DNA of 34,635 nucleotides from an uncultured Mucilaginibacter sp. (lineage in GTDB: Bacteria; Bacteroidota; Bacteroidia; Sphingobacteriales; Sphingobacteriaceae), in the NCBI RefSeq assembly GCF_946481715.1, contig NZ_CAMLOV010000044.1, positions 1-34,635 on the forward strand, given 5' to 3'. The notes below the pieces were generated by a model that saw only the letters and a list, made by a program, of their open reading frames with translations, was not told the origin of the DNA and ran no database searches. Shown in pieces: positions 1-8,792 of this stretch. The stretch's first letter is position 1; each line of letters begins with the position of its first letter. A program made the translations under genes and the position numbers.

Positions 1-1
1 G

Positions 2-94
2 GCCGCTTGCCAAAACCCATCCTTAACTTATATGGCACTTACTGCCCGTGCAGCAGATTACGCCGTAGATCAGCTTAAAAAAGGTAATATTTAA
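2..94 (+). CDS. GMC-family sugar dehydrogenase large subunit, C-terminal end (partial)
   Basis: The window opens inside this gene; only the last 30 codons and the TAA are present. The peptide contains QNPSLTYMALTARAA and ends LKKGNI, and aligns closely with the C-terminus of the complete GMC oxidoreductase at 25586-27301 (QSPSILYMALTARAA, MKKGNL). The NP Asn that GMC enzymes use near the flavin is present here. The next genes include a gluconate 2-dehydrogenase subunit 3 homologue, the usual small partner of this type of FAD dehydrogenase, so this is probably the catalytic subunit of a periplasmic glycoside 3-dehydrogenase. The gap to the next gene is 18 bases, suggesting co-transcription. 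Family assignment is firm from the tail alone; substrate is inferred. Confidence 0.8.
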   Translation, partial: AACQNPSLTYMALTARAADYAVDQLKKGNI

Positions 95-112
95 TTTTTA
101 ATAGCTATCAAA

Positions 113-1543
113 ATGACTGACAAGAAAGAAGAGACCCCAGCCTCCGGCGCGTCCAGGCGGGATTTTATTAAGAATACTTCGTTGGCAGCTGCCGGTTTTA
201 TGATTGTACCGCGCTTTGTTTTGGGCGGTAAGGGTTATAGGGCACCAAGTGATATGCTGCAGGTAGCGGGTGTTGGTGCCGGCGGTAAAGGCGAAAGCGA
301 TATTGCCAACTTTGCTAAAAGCGGCAAAGCGGATATAGCTTTCCTTTGCGATGTGGATGACCGCCGCGCCGCCAATTCGGTAAAGCGTTTCCCCAAAGCA
401 AAATATTATAAAGACTGGCGCGAGATGTTAGATAAGGAAGGAAAGAATATCGATGCGGTATCTGTTTCCACTCCCGATCATAACCACGCTATTGTGGCCC
501 TTGGCGCAATGCAGCTGGGTAAACACGTTTATGTTCAAAAGCCATTAACCCACGATATTTGGGAAGCAAGGGAACTTACCGCCGCTGCCAAAAAATACAA
601 AGTGGTAACACAAATGGGCAACCAGGGTGCATCAAACGATGGCACCCGCCAGTTGGCCGAGTGGTATAACGCAGGGCTGATAGGCGATGTGCATACCGTA
701 TACTGCTGGACAAACCGCCCGGTATGGCCGCAGGGCATACAATGGCCAACCACAAAAGCAGAAGTGCCCAAAGAATTGGATTGGAACTTGTGGTTGGGTA
801 CTGCGCCATACAAAGAATACGTAGATAAGTTAGTGCCGTTTAACTGGCGAGGATGGTGGGATTACGGTACCGGCGCCCTTGGCGATATGGGCTGCCACCT
901 GGTAGAAGCACCGTTCCGTGTGCTTGGTTTAGAGTATGTAAAAGATGTACAGGCCAGCGTAGGTACCGTATATGTAGACGAGTTTAAACGCGGGCGCTTC
1001 CCAGAAAGTTGCCCACCCTCAAGCCATATTACCTTAACTTTCCCTAAAACCAAAAAAACCAAAGGCGATGTAACCGTACACTGGATGGACGGCGGTATAC
1101 AACCCGAGCGCCCCCAGGAGCTTGGTCCTGATGAAAAGTTTGGAGATGATGGCAACGGTACATTGTTTATTGGTACAAAAGGAAAAATGATAGCCAGCAC
1201 GTACAGCTCTAACCCGCTGTTGCTGCCAACATCGCGCACCAAAGAAGTTAATGTAAAACAAACTTATGCACGTGTGGAAGGGCAGTCGGAAGGCCACTAT
1301 AAACAATGGGTAGAGGCTTGTTTGGCAGGTTACGGTAAAATGGAGGTAAGTTCGCCATTTGAAACCGCGGGCCCGCTTACCGAAGCTTTATTGATGGCAA
1401 ACCTGGCCGTTCGCGGGCATGATGTTGTGCCGAAAGGCAAATCGGAAAGCGTAAAATTACTGTGGGATAACAACGCCATGAAAGTTACTAACTTTGATGA
1501 AGTAAACCAGTTTGTAAAACGCGAATACAGGAAAGGCTGGTAA
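113..1543 (+). CDS. Tat-exported Gfo/Idh/MocA family oxidoreductase
   Basis: A 476-residue NAD(P)-dependent sugar oxidoreductase of the Gfo/Idh/MocA family. A twin-arginine signal is visible (SRRDFIK at residues 14-20, then a hydrophobic stretch), so it should fold with its cofactor in the cytoplasm and be exported. The Rossmann glycine motif is GVGAGGKG (53-60). The usual EKP motif reads QKP (142-144), and the catalytic-loop GDMGCH gives D258 and H262. The family catalyses hydride transfer on sugars, often with a bound nucleotide that recycles. It lies between the GMC large subunit and the subunit 3 gene, so a role in oxidation or reduction of 3-keto sugars or glycosides in the periplasm is likely. 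The exact substrate cannot be read from the sequence. Confidence 0.88.
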   Translation: MTDKKEETPASGASRRDFIKNTSLAAAGFMIVPRFVLGGKGYRAPSDMLQVAGVGAGGKGESDIANFAKSGKADIAFLCDVDDRRAANSVKRFPKAKYYKDWREMLDKEGKNIDAVSVSTPDHNHAIVALGAMQLGKHVYVQKPLTHDIWEARELTAAAKKYKVVTQMGNQGASNDGTRQLAEWYNAGLIGDVHTVYCWTNRPVWPQGIQWPTTKAEVPKELDWNLWLGTAPYKEYVDKLVPFNWRGWWDYGTGALGDMGCHLVEAPFRVLGLEYVKDVQASVGTVYVDEFKRGRFPESCPPSSHITLTFPKTKKTKGDVTVHWMDGGIQPERPQELGPDEKFGDDGNGTLFIGTKGKMIASTYSSNPLLLPTSRTKEVNVKQTYARVEGQSEGHYKQWVEACLAGYGKMEVSSPFETAGPLTEALLMANLAVRGHDVVPKGKSESVKLLWDNNAMKVTNFDEVNQFVKREYRKGW

Positions 1544-1593
1544 CGCTTGGCAGCACTAATTAACAGATCACTAATTCAAAAAAATTAAATAAA

Positions 1594-2220
1594 ATGAATA
1601 GAAGAGACGCATTAGGCAGGGTTGGTTTAATCCTTGGCGGAACTATCATCGGGGCAGAGTTTTTTATATCAGGATGTAAATCGGGCAGCAGCTTAAATAC
1701 TGACGACCTGGCTGCCCCGGAAACCACCGCGTTTTTAGACGAAGTTGGCGAAACCATATTGCCTGCAACCAGCACCCCGGGTGCAAAGGAAGCCAAAGTA
1801 GGCGCATTTATGGCCGTAATGGTAAAAGATTGCTACACCGAAGCCGACCAAAAGGCCTTTAAAGAAGGCATAGGTAAACTGGATGAGGCCAGCAGCAAAA
1901 AATTCAGCAAAAAATTTATGGAAGCCACTCCGGCGCAACGTACCGAGCTTTTAACTGAGCTTGATAAAGAAGCTAAAGAGTATGCAACAAAAAGGAATGC
2001 AGACGTTGAGGCAGACAAAGCTAAGCACAAAGGCGAAAAGGATTACAAAGCTGCGGATGTGCCTAACCATTACTTCACCATGATGAAACAATTAACCTTG
2101 CTGGGTTACTTTACATCAGAAGTAGGCGCCACAAAGGCACTGCGCTACGTACCGGTACCGGGCAAATACGATGGCAACTATCCATACAAAAAAGGCGACC
2201 GCGCCTGGGCCCTTTCATAG
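1594..2220 (+). CDS. Gluconate 2-dehydrogenase subunit 3 family protein (small subunit of GMC glycoside dehydrogenase)
   Basis: A 208-residue protein of the gluconate 2-dehydrogenase subunit 3 family. It starts with an RR pair (residues 3-4) and a hydrophobic segment ending in FFISGC28, so it is probably Tat-exported and perhaps lipidated at C28. The C-terminal part holds the family's typical GYFTSE...GATKALRYVPVPG segment. In this family the small subunit carries the Tat signal and takes the FAD-containing GMC subunit, which lacks its own signal, across the membrane. That fits the GMC tail at the window's left edge. A terminator-like hairpin follows 18 bases after the stop, so this gene may end a transcription unit. 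Confidence 0.9.
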   Translation: MNRRDALGRVGLILGGTIIGAEFFISGCKSGSSLNTDDLAAPETTAFLDEVGETILPATSTPGAKEAKVGAFMAVMVKDCYTEADQKAFKEGIGKLDEASSKKFSKKFMEATPAQRTELLTELDKEAKEYATKRNADVEADKAKHKGEKDYKAADVPNHYFTMMKQLTLLGYFTSEVGATKALRYVPVPGKYDGNYPYKKGDRAWALS

Positions 2221-2237
2221 GAAAAACCCCACCCAAA

Positions 2238-2264
2238 CCCTCCCGACAAGGAGGGATTTTTTTT
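2238..2264 (+). terminator. Rho-independent terminator
   Basis: A 6-bp GC stem (CCCTCC at 2238-2243, GGAGGG at 2250-2255) with a 6-base loop is followed by A and eight T residues (2257-2264). It lies directly after the subunit 3 gene and would separate it from the Gfo/Idh gene at 2386. The loop/arm text CCCGACAAGGAGGG resembles the hairpin at 19128-19156, so it may also be a copy of a dispersed intergenic element. Confidence 0.7.
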
Positions 2265-2385
2265 AATCTTTTCTTGGGCGGGATTTTAAGAATACTTATT
2301 ATATTACGCACCTGTTAAATGAAAATTAAATTTCCCAAATCGCTCCCCACCGGGTAGCACTTTAGAAGAGACAAATAGACTAAAT

Positions 2386-3555
2386 ATGAGTAAAAGAAAA
2401 TTGCGAATGGGCATGATCGGCGGCGGTAAGGATGCCTTTATTGGCGCTATACACCGCATTGCCGCTAACATGGATGGCCAAATAGAATTAGTTTGCGGGG
2501 CATTAAGCGTTAACCCCGAAATTGCACAGGAAAGCGGCCGTATCCTTTTCCTGGATGAGAGCCGCATCTACAATAACTTTGATGAAATGTTTAAGGCTGA
2601 GGCAAATATGCCTGCTGATAAACGAATGGATTTTGTAACCATTGTTACGCCAAACTTTGCCCATTTTGCCCCGGCGATGCAGGCTTTGGAGAACGGCTAT
2701 AACGTAGTGGTAGAAAAGCCGGTAACCTTTACGCTCGAGGAGGCCCAAAAACTGAAGGCCAAGGTAGAAGAAACAGGCCTGATGCTGTTGCTTACCCATA
2801 CTTACGCCGGCTACCCAATGGTGAAAGAAGCTAAGCAGATCATTAAAGCCGGCTCGCTTGGTAAAGTGCGCAAAATATATGTAGAATACATACAAGGCTG
2901 GTTGCATCGCCTATCCGAGCGCGAAGGCAATGCACAGGCATCGTGGCGTACCGACCCATCAAAATCGGGCAAAAGCGGTTGCATGGGCGATATAGGCACA
3001 CATGCCGCACACCTGGCAGAATATATTTCGGGCAAAAAAATCACACAGTTAAATGCTTCCCTAAACATTGTAGTGGACGGCCGCATGCTGGATGACGACG
3101 GCGCGGTATTATTAAGATTTGAAGATAATGTAACCGGCACTTTAACCGCATCGCAAATTGCTGCGGGTGAGGAAAATGCTTTAAAAATACGCGTTTATTG
3201 CGAAAACGGCGGTTTAGAGTGGGCGCAGCAGGAGCCAAACACCCTTACTGTAAAATGGAGCGACAAACCAGCACAAACGCTTCGCGCCGGCAGCGGTTAT
3301 ACCGATAGGCTATCAAGCTATGCAACACACAACTGCCGTACGCCGGGAGGCCACCCCGAAGGTTACCTGGAGGCATTTGGCAACCTGTACCGCAATTTTG
3401 CTTTGGCATTAAGTGCAAAGATAGAAGGTGCAGAGCCTAAGGAAGAATGGCTGGATTTCCCATCTATCGATGATGGTATCCGCGGTATGGCATTTATCAA
3501 TAACGTGGTTGCATCAAACAACAGCGACCAAAAATGGACTGATTACGTTATCTAA
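2386..3555 (+). CDS. Cytosolic Gfo/Idh/MocA family oxidoreductase
   Basis: A 389-residue NAD(P)-dependent oxidoreductase with no signal peptide. The glycine-rich N-terminus is IGGGKDAFIG (11-20). The EKP motif is intact (E110-K111-P112) and the catalytic loop GCMGDIGTH gives D201 and H205. In operons of this kind the cytosolic member is expected to reduce an imported 3-keto sugar to the free sugar or to oxidise an imported glycoside; direction cannot be told from sequence. Only 8 bases separate it from the TIM-barrel gene at 3564, so the two are surely co-transcribed and probably act in consecutive steps. Confidence 0.9.
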   Translation: MSKRKLRMGMIGGGKDAFIGAIHRIAANMDGQIELVCGALSVNPEIAQESGRILFLDESRIYNNFDEMFKAEANMPADKRMDFVTIVTPNFAHFAPAMQALENGYNVVVEKPVTFTLEEAQKLKAKVEETGLMLLLTHTYAGYPMVKEAKQIIKAGSLGKVRKIYVEYIQGWLHRLSEREGNAQASWRTDPSKSGKSGCMGDIGTHAAHLAEYISGKKITQLNASLNIVVDGRMLDDDGAVLLRFEDNVTGTLTASQIAAGEENALKIRVYCENGGLEWAQQEPNTLTVKWSDKPAQTLRAGSGYTDRLSSYATHNCRTPGGHPEGYLEAFGNLYRNFALALSAKIEGAEPKEEWLDFPSIDDGIRGMAFINNVVASNNSDQKWTDYVI

Positions 3556-3563
3556 TAATACAC

Positions 3564-4616
3564 ATGAACACTATAAAAGGGCCGGCGATATTTTTAGCAC
3601 AATTTGTAGGCAACGAAGCGCCTTTCAACGATTTAAGCTCCATCTGTAAATGGGCAGCGGGGCTTGGCTATAAAGGCGTACAGCTACCCACAAACGACCC
3701 GCGTTTTATCGACCTGCAAAAAGCGGCAGAAAGCAAAACCTATGCCGACGAAATTAAAGGCATTGTAAACGCCGCCGGTTTAGAAATTACCGAGTTATCT
3801 ACCCACTTACAAGGCCAGTTAGTTGCCGTAAACCCGGCGTACGATTCATTGTTCGACGCTTTTGCGCCGGATAGCTTGAAAAACAACCCGGCCGAAAGGC
3901 AAAAATGGGCTGTGCAGCAGTTAAAATATGCTGCCAAAGCATCGCAAAACCTTGGGCTGAATGCACACGTTACTTTTAGCGGCGCGCTAATATGGCAAAC
4001 AGTTTACCCCTGGCCGCAACGCCCTGCAGGCCTGGTTAATACCGCATTTACCGAGTTGGCCAAACGCTGGGAGCCTATCCTGAACGTGTTTGACGAGAAC
4101 GGCGTAGACCTTTGCTACGAGATACACCCGGGCGAGGACCTGCACGATGGCATCACTTACGAAATGTTTTTGGAGAAAGTAAACAACCACAAGCGTGCGT
4201 GCTTGCTTTACGATCCATCGCACTTTGTGCTGCAAGCGCTGGATTATTTAGAGTACATTGATATTTACCACGAGCGCATTAAAATGTTCCACGTAAAGGA
4301 TGCCGAGTTTAACCCTACCGGAAGGCAGGGCGTTTACGGCGGCTACCAGGACTGGATAAACCGCGCCGGCCGTTTCCGCTCATTGGGCGATGGGCAGGTA
4401 GATTTTAAAGCCATATTCAGTAAATTAACCCAATACAATTATAAAGGCTGGGCGGTATTAGAATGGGAATGTGCATTAAAACACCCCGAAGACGGTGCGA
4501 GAGAAGGCGCACAGTTTATAAAAGACCACATCATCCGGGTAACCGACCGTACTTTTGATGATTTTGCCGGATCAGGCTCTGATGAAACATTTAACCGTAA
4601 GCTTATCGGCTTATAA
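3564..4616 (+). CDS. Sugar phosphate isomerase/epimerase-type TIM-barrel protein
   Basis: A 350-residue cytosolic protein of the AP endonuclease 2-like TIM-barrel family (xylose isomerase-like). Likely metal ligands sit at strand ends: E186 (CYEIHPGED), D217 and H220 (YDPSH), H243 and D246 (FHVKD), and E300/E302 (LEWE). This metal-dependent family isomerises, epimerises or hydrates sugars; E. coli YcjR and homologues in keto-glycoside clusters act on 3-keto sugars. The tight coupling to the upstream Gfo/Idh gene supports such a role. The start chosen gives the normal family N-terminus leading into the first beta strand. Confidence 0.87.
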   Translation: MNTIKGPAIFLAQFVGNEAPFNDLSSICKWAAGLGYKGVQLPTNDPRFIDLQKAAESKTYADEIKGIVNAAGLEITELSTHLQGQLVAVNPAYDSLFDAFAPDSLKNNPAERQKWAVQQLKYAAKASQNLGLNAHVTFSGALIWQTVYPWPQRPAGLVNTAFTELAKRWEPILNVFDENGVDLCYEIHPGEDLHDGITYEMFLEKVNNHKRACLLYDPSHFVLQALDYLEYIDIYHERIKMFHVKDAEFNPTGRQGVYGGYQDWINRAGRFRSLGDGQVDFKAIFSKLTQYNYKGWAVLEWECALKHPEDGAREGAQFIKDHIIRVTDRTFDDFAGSGSDETFNRKLIGL

Positions 4617-4663
4617 TATTGAGAAGAATTTAAACCAATTAACCCCAAAACCTAATTAAAAAA

Positions 4664-5893
4664 ATGGCCACTACTACAATTAACCGTACACAGTTATTCC
4701 GGGCGAGTTGCCTGGCCCTGCTGGTAACTTCATTATCCTTTGGTATCCGCGCGGGTATCTTAAATAAACTTGGGGTAGATTTTAACCTTGATAAAGAGCA
4801 ACTTGGCACCATCACCGCAACAGCATTTTGGGGCTTCCCTTTGGCCATGATATTCGGCGGCGTTATAGTTGATATCATCGGTATGAAAAAGTTGCTTGTT
4901 TTGGCTTTCGTGTTCCATTTGCTGGGCATCGCATTGACCATTTGTGCGCCGTATTTCCCAAGTCCTTACTGGGCCTTATTCCTATCTACCCTGCTGGTAG
5001 GTTTAGCTAACGGCACTGTAGAAGCAGCTTGTAACCCCTTGGTAACTTCGCTTTATACCGAAGAAAAAACCACCAAATTGAGCCATTTCCACTTGTGGTT
5101 CCCGGGCGGTATCGTAATAGGTACGCTTCTGGTTACCTTGTTTAGCAAACTCGGCTTTGGCTGGCAGATACAGGTGGGCACTATGCTTGTCCCCACCCTT
5201 ATTTATGGTTATTTGTTCTCTAAACTCGATTTCCCGGTTACCGAACGCGTGGCATCAGGCGTAAGTATGGCCGGTATGTACAGGGCACTGCTTAATCCGC
5301 TGTTCATTTTCATGATGATATGCATGTTGGGTACCGGTATTACCGAGCTGTTTACCGGGCAATGGATAGATGTATTGCTGAAGAACGTGAGCAGCAACGC
5401 CATCCTTCTGCTTACGCTGGAAACGGGTATCATGGTAGTTGGCCGCGCGTTTGCTAAGCCGATTTTGAAGCAGTTCACACCTCAAACCGTGCTATTGTTT
5501 TCAACCATACTTGCGGCGCTTGGCCTATACTTATTAAGTACACAATCGGGCAACACCCTGTTTTTAGCGGCTATTATATTCGGTATGGGCGTTTGCTTCT
5601 TCTGGCCGATGATGCTGGGTTTCGTGAACACCAACCTGCCAAAAACAGGTGCGTTAGGGCTCAACCTGATGGGTGGCGCGGGTATGTTCGCGGTATCTAT
5701 CTACACCATATTTATGGGTAAATATTATGATGATATCGTTAAAGCGGCAGCAGGCGATAATACCAAAGCAGGCGTAATGGTATTGCAGGCAACGTTGGTA
5801 ATACCCATCGTACTGATCGTGGCTTTTGCCGGGCTGGTTATATACATGCGCAGCAGAGGCAAAACAGCACCTTTAGCAAACCCGGTAGTTTAA
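4664..5893 (+). CDS. MFS transporter, probable sugar permease
   Basis: A 409-residue integral membrane protein with about 12 hydrophobic segments. The loop 2-3 MFS signature appears as GGVIVDIIGMKKLL. Its length and pattern fit a sugar:cation symporter of the major facilitator superfamily (fucose/glucose permease side of the family). It lies 47 bases after the TIM-barrel gene and before the cytochrome gene, so it probably imports the sugar, keto-sugar or small glycoside handled by this cluster. No motif fixes the substrate. Confidence 0.85.
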   Translation: MATTTINRTQLFRASCLALLVTSLSFGIRAGILNKLGVDFNLDKEQLGTITATAFWGFPLAMIFGGVIVDIIGMKKLLVLAFVFHLLGIALTICAPYFPSPYWALFLSTLLVGLANGTVEAACNPLVTSLYTEEKTTKLSHFHLWFPGGIVIGTLLVTLFSKLGFGWQIQVGTMLVPTLIYGYLFSKLDFPVTERVASGVSMAGMYRALLNPLFIFMMICMLGTGITELFTGQWIDVLLKNVSSNAILLLTLETGIMVVGRAFAKPILKQFTPQTVLLFSTILAALGLYLLSTQSGNTLFLAAIIFGMGVCFFWPMMLGFVNTNLPKTGALGLNLMGGAGMFAVSIYTIFMGKYYDDIVKAAAGDNTKAGVMVLQATLVIPIVLIVAFAGLVIYMRSRGKTAPLANPVV

Positions 5894-5962
5894 ATAAATT
5901 ATCGGCAGTAAGTTAAAAAGCTGTATTTTTCGGAAGTTTTAAATTCTATAATATATTACCCC

Positions 5963-6391
5963 ATGAAAAAAGTTTTTATTGTTTTAGGCCTTAGTTTAGT
6001 GATAGCGGCATGTGGTGGCAGCAAACCCGGCGAAGGCGATGGCAGCGATACCGGCAGCACTACGGCAACCGATCAGGCAGCCAAAGCGGCTCAGCCTAAT
6101 GCAGATACATCGGCTAACAAAATTGGCACCGAACCGGCAGCTGCAGGCAAAGGCGCTACCTTAATTGCAGGAAGCGATTGTACCACCTGCCATAAAGAGC
6201 ACGAGAAGGTGATAGGGCCTGCGTTTGCCGATATTGCAAAAAAATATACAGCAGCAGACGAAGAAAAGCTTGCCAAAAAAGTGATAGCGGGCGGTGCCGG
6301 CAACTGGGGCGATATAGCTATGACCCCGCACCCCACCATCTCGCTTGATGATGCAAAAGAAATGGTGAAATACATCTTATCGGTAAAGTAA
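5963..6391 (+). CDS. Lipoprotein c-type cytochrome (class I)
   Basis: A 142-residue protein with a lipoprotein signal ending in the lipobox around C17 (VIAAC), a low-complexity G/S/T/A linker of about 50 residues, then one cytochrome c domain. The haem site is C73-T-T-C76-H77; M120 (WGDIAMTPHP) is the probable sixth ligand. It should be tethered in the periplasm or outer membrane with a flexible arm. In a cluster with a GMC/subunit 3 dehydrogenase it is the natural electron acceptor, comparable to the cytochrome partner of bacterial gluconate and glucoside dehydrogenases. A hairpin (6376-6400) overlaps its stop codon. Confidence 0.92.
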   Translation: MKKVFIVLGLSLVIAACGGSKPGEGDGSDTGSTTATDQAAKAAQPNADTSANKIGTEPAAAGKGATLIAGSDCTTCHKEHEKVIGPAFADIAKKYTAADEEKLAKKVIAGGAGNWGDIAMTPHPTISLDDAKEMVKYILSVK

Positions 6392-6400
6392 CCCGATAAG
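6376..6400 (+). other. Hairpin overlapping the cytochrome stop codon
   Basis: Perfect 8-bp inverted repeat (CTTATCGG at 6376-6383, CCGATAAG at 6393-6400) with a 9-base loop containing the TAA stop. There is no U tract behind it, so it is more likely an RNA-stability or pausing structure than a classical terminator. Confidence 0.5.
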
Positions 6401-6418
6401 TACAAATCAATTTTAGTT

Positions 6419-6456
6419 ATACCGGTGGAGCCTGTCTTTTTGGTGCCCGCCGGTAT
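6419..6456 (+). other. Inverted repeat in the cytochrome-permease gap
   Basis: ATACCGG (6419-6425) and CCGGTAT (6450-6456) form a 7-bp stem around a 24-base interior. It lies in the 146-base gap between the cytochrome and the NupG-like permease. It could be a weak terminator or an operator for the downstream unit; no T run follows it. Confidence 0.35.
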
Positions 6457-6537
6457 AAATTAAAAATAACCGCTGTGCCGGCTTAAAGCTTTTATAGGCG
6501 CGTATATAACCTCCGCTTCAAAATCAGCCCGCCAATT

Positions 6538-7854
6538 ATGACAGTAACAACTCGTATTAAGCTATCTACCATGATGTTCCTCCAGTTTTTTATCTGGGGT
6601 GCATGGTTTGTAACTATGGGGACGTACCTGGGCAAAATATTAAGCGCAACAGGCGTGCAAAACGCAACAGCTTATTCCAGCCAGTCGTGGGGAGCCATCA
6701 TAGCGCCCTTTATTATAGGATTAATTGCCGACCGTTATTTTTCTGCCCAAAAAGTTTTGGGCATTTTACATTTAACCGGGGCAGCTATCCTTTACTACAT
6801 TACAACCATTACAAACTTTAGCGCATTCTTACCGGCTATATTTGCTTACATGATCGTTTACATGCCAACCCTGGCATTGGTAAATTCCGTATCCTTTAGG
6901 CAAATGACAAACCCGAGCAAAGAGTTCCCGCCCATTAGGGTTTTTGGGACCGCAGGCTGGATAGTTATAGGCCTGTTTATAGGATGGCTGGGCTGGGAGA
7001 AAACCGGCACGTTGAACGAGACATTTAGTACTATCGTCGGCAGTAGCCTTTCTTCCTTTTTACAAGGCGGCACACTTATCTTAACTTTTAAGACTGCGGC
7101 AGCGGCCTCATTGCTATTAGGCTTGCTTAGCTTTACGCTGCCAGCTACGCCTCCTGCAAAAAAAGGGCAGAAAACTTCATTTCGCGATATTATTGGACTG
7201 GAATCCATAGGCTTGTTAAAAAACAAATCGTATCTGGTGTTTTTCCTGTCATCGGTAGCTATCTGCATACCCCTGGCCTTCTACTATAACTTCACCAATT
7301 CTTTTTTAAACGAGGTTGGTATGAAAGAAGCAGCAACCAAACAGTCGTTCGGGCAAATGTCTGAGTTGGCCTTTATGGCTTTAATGCCGCTATTCTTTAT
7401 CCGCCTTGGCGTTAAAAAAATGCTTGCTGTTGGTATGCTTGCGTGGGTATTAAGGTATGTGTTTTTTGCCTATGGCGATGTTGGCAGCAATTATTGGATG
7501 CTGATAGCCGGTATTGTACTGCATGGCATTTGTTACGATTTTTTCTTTGTAACCGGGCAAATTTATACCGATAACCTTGCCGGAGAGAAGTTTAAAAGCG
7601 CGGCACAGGGCTTTATTACGCTGGCTACCTACGGTGTGGGTATGCTTATTGGCTCGTATATATCCGGCCCGATAGTAGACAACTGGAAAACATCTGCGAG
7701 CACACACAACTGGACTAGCATATGGCTAATACCGGGCGGCATTGCAGCTGTTGTATTGATCGTATTCTTGCTGTTCTTTAAAGATAAAAACCAAATACAA
7801 ACCAGCCCGTCGTTAGAAATTGATGGCGAACCAGAAGGGCGTTTAGAAGTATAA
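6538..7854 (+). CDS. NupG-like nucleoside:H+ symporter family permease
   Basis: A 438-residue membrane protein of the nucleoside:proton symporter branch of the MFS (NupG/XapB family), with about 12 hydrophobic segments. The N-terminus (MMFLQFFIWGAWFVTMGTYLG, not quoted further) and the internal FPPIRVFGTAGWI are family-typical. No nucleoside catabolism genes are nearby, and the next gene, a TIM-barrel isomerase, begins only 5 bases after its stop. In Bacteroidota such permeases often sit in sugar-oxidation clusters, so here it more probably carries a glycoside or keto-sugar. This functional shift is inference. Confidence 0.87.
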   Translation: MTVTTRIKLSTMMFLQFFIWGAWFVTMGTYLGKILSATGVQNATAYSSQSWGAIIAPFIIGLIADRYFSAQKVLGILHLTGAAILYYITTITNFSAFLPAIFAYMIVYMPTLALVNSVSFRQMTNPSKEFPPIRVFGTAGWIVIGLFIGWLGWEKTGTLNETFSTIVGSSLSSFLQGGTLILTFKTAAAASLLLGLLSFTLPATPPAKKGQKTSFRDIIGLESIGLLKNKSYLVFFLSSVAICIPLAFYYNFTNSFLNEVGMKEAATKQSFGQMSELAFMALMPLFFIRLGVKKMLAVGMLAWVLRYVFFAYGDVGSNYWMLIAGIVLHGICYDFFFVTGQIYTDNLAGEKFKSAAQGFITLATYGVGMLIGSYISGPIVDNWKTSASTHNWTSIWLIPGGIAAVVLIVFLLFFKDKNQIQTSPSLEIDGEPEGRLEV

Positions 7855-7859
7855 TAACC

Positions 7860-8744
7860 ATGAAAAACCAAAACAGGAGAACGGCCATAAAAGGCCTTTT
7901 AGCAGGTACCGCCGCCATTGGCGCATCGGGCATGTTATCGCCTTTCACAACCGAAGGAAAAGAAATAATGGCTGATAAATTGAAAGGAAACATTAACCAC
8001 GCAGTTTGCCGCTGGTGTTACGGCGATATTTCGCTGGACGACCTTTGCGCGGCCGCCGTAAATATCGGTATAAAAGGCATCGACCTGGTCGGCCCCGGTG
8101 ATTGGCCTACCCTAAAAAAGCATGGCTTATTTTCGAGCATGTGTAATGGGGCCGAAATAAACCTAACCGATGGTTTCGGCGATAAAGTATACCATGCCGA
8201 ATTGCAAAAGCGCTATACCGAAATGATACCCAAAGTAGCCGAAGCAGGATATAAAAACCTAATATGCTTTAGTGGCAGCCGCCGTGGTAAAGACGATGAA
8301 ACGGGCTGGAACAATTGCGTGGAAGGCCTTAAACCTTTGCTGCCTATTGCCGAAAAACACGGCGTGGTATTGGTGATGGAACTGCTGAATAGCAAAATTG
8401 ACCATAAAGATTACCAGTGCGATAGGGTAGAGTGGGGCGCCGAGCTTTGTAAAAGGCTGAACAACGAAAACTTTAAACTGCTGTTTGATATTTACCACAT
8501 GCAAATAGATGAGGGCGATGTTATCCGTAATATCCGTGCTTACCATCAGTATATAAACCACTATCATACCGGCGGTGTACCCGGCCGTAACGAAATTGAC
8601 GATACCCAGGAGCTTTACTACCCGGCCATTATGAAGGCGATTGTAGAGACGGGGCACAAAGGTTTTGTAGCACAGGAATTTATCCCCAAACAAAAAGATA
8701 AATTAACCTCGCTGCGCAAGGCTGTACACATATGCGACGTTTAA
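7860..8744 (+). CDS. Exported hydroxypyruvate isomerase-like TIM-barrel protein
   Basis: A 294-residue xylose isomerase-like TIM-barrel protein closest in pattern to hydroxypyruvate isomerase (Hyi) homologues. The N-terminus has a twin-arginine-like segment (NRRTAIKG, residues 5-12) with a hydrophobic stretch. Metal-site residues are E174 (VMELLNS), D210 and H213 (FDIYHMQ), H236 (HYHTGG) and E273 (AQEF). A Tat signal would suit an enzyme that loads its metal before export. The 5-base gap after the permease shows a shared transcript. The real substrate is more likely a keto-sugar intermediate of this cluster than hydroxypyruvate. Confidence 0.86.
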   Translation: MKNQNRRTAIKGLLAGTAAIGASGMLSPFTTEGKEIMADKLKGNINHAVCRWCYGDISLDDLCAAAVNIGIKGIDLVGPGDWPTLKKHGLFSSMCNGAEINLTDGFGDKVYHAELQKRYTEMIPKVAEAGYKNLICFSGSRRGKDDETGWNNCVEGLKPLLPIAEKHGVVLVMELLNSKIDHKDYQCDRVEWGAELCKRLNNENFKLLFDIYHMQIDEGDVIRNIRAYHQYINHYHTGGVPGRNEIDDTQELYYPAIMKAIVETGHKGFVAQEFIPKQKDKLTSLRKAVHICDV

Positions 8745-8792
8745 ACCTTAGTGGTATTTAAACGTCTTAGTTCGGATTATAAACAAACATAA

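Noticed and set aside
862..1306. Long minus-strand frames inside the first Gfo/Idh gene
   Set aside because: They are shadows of a strongly supported + strand gene with complete motifs.
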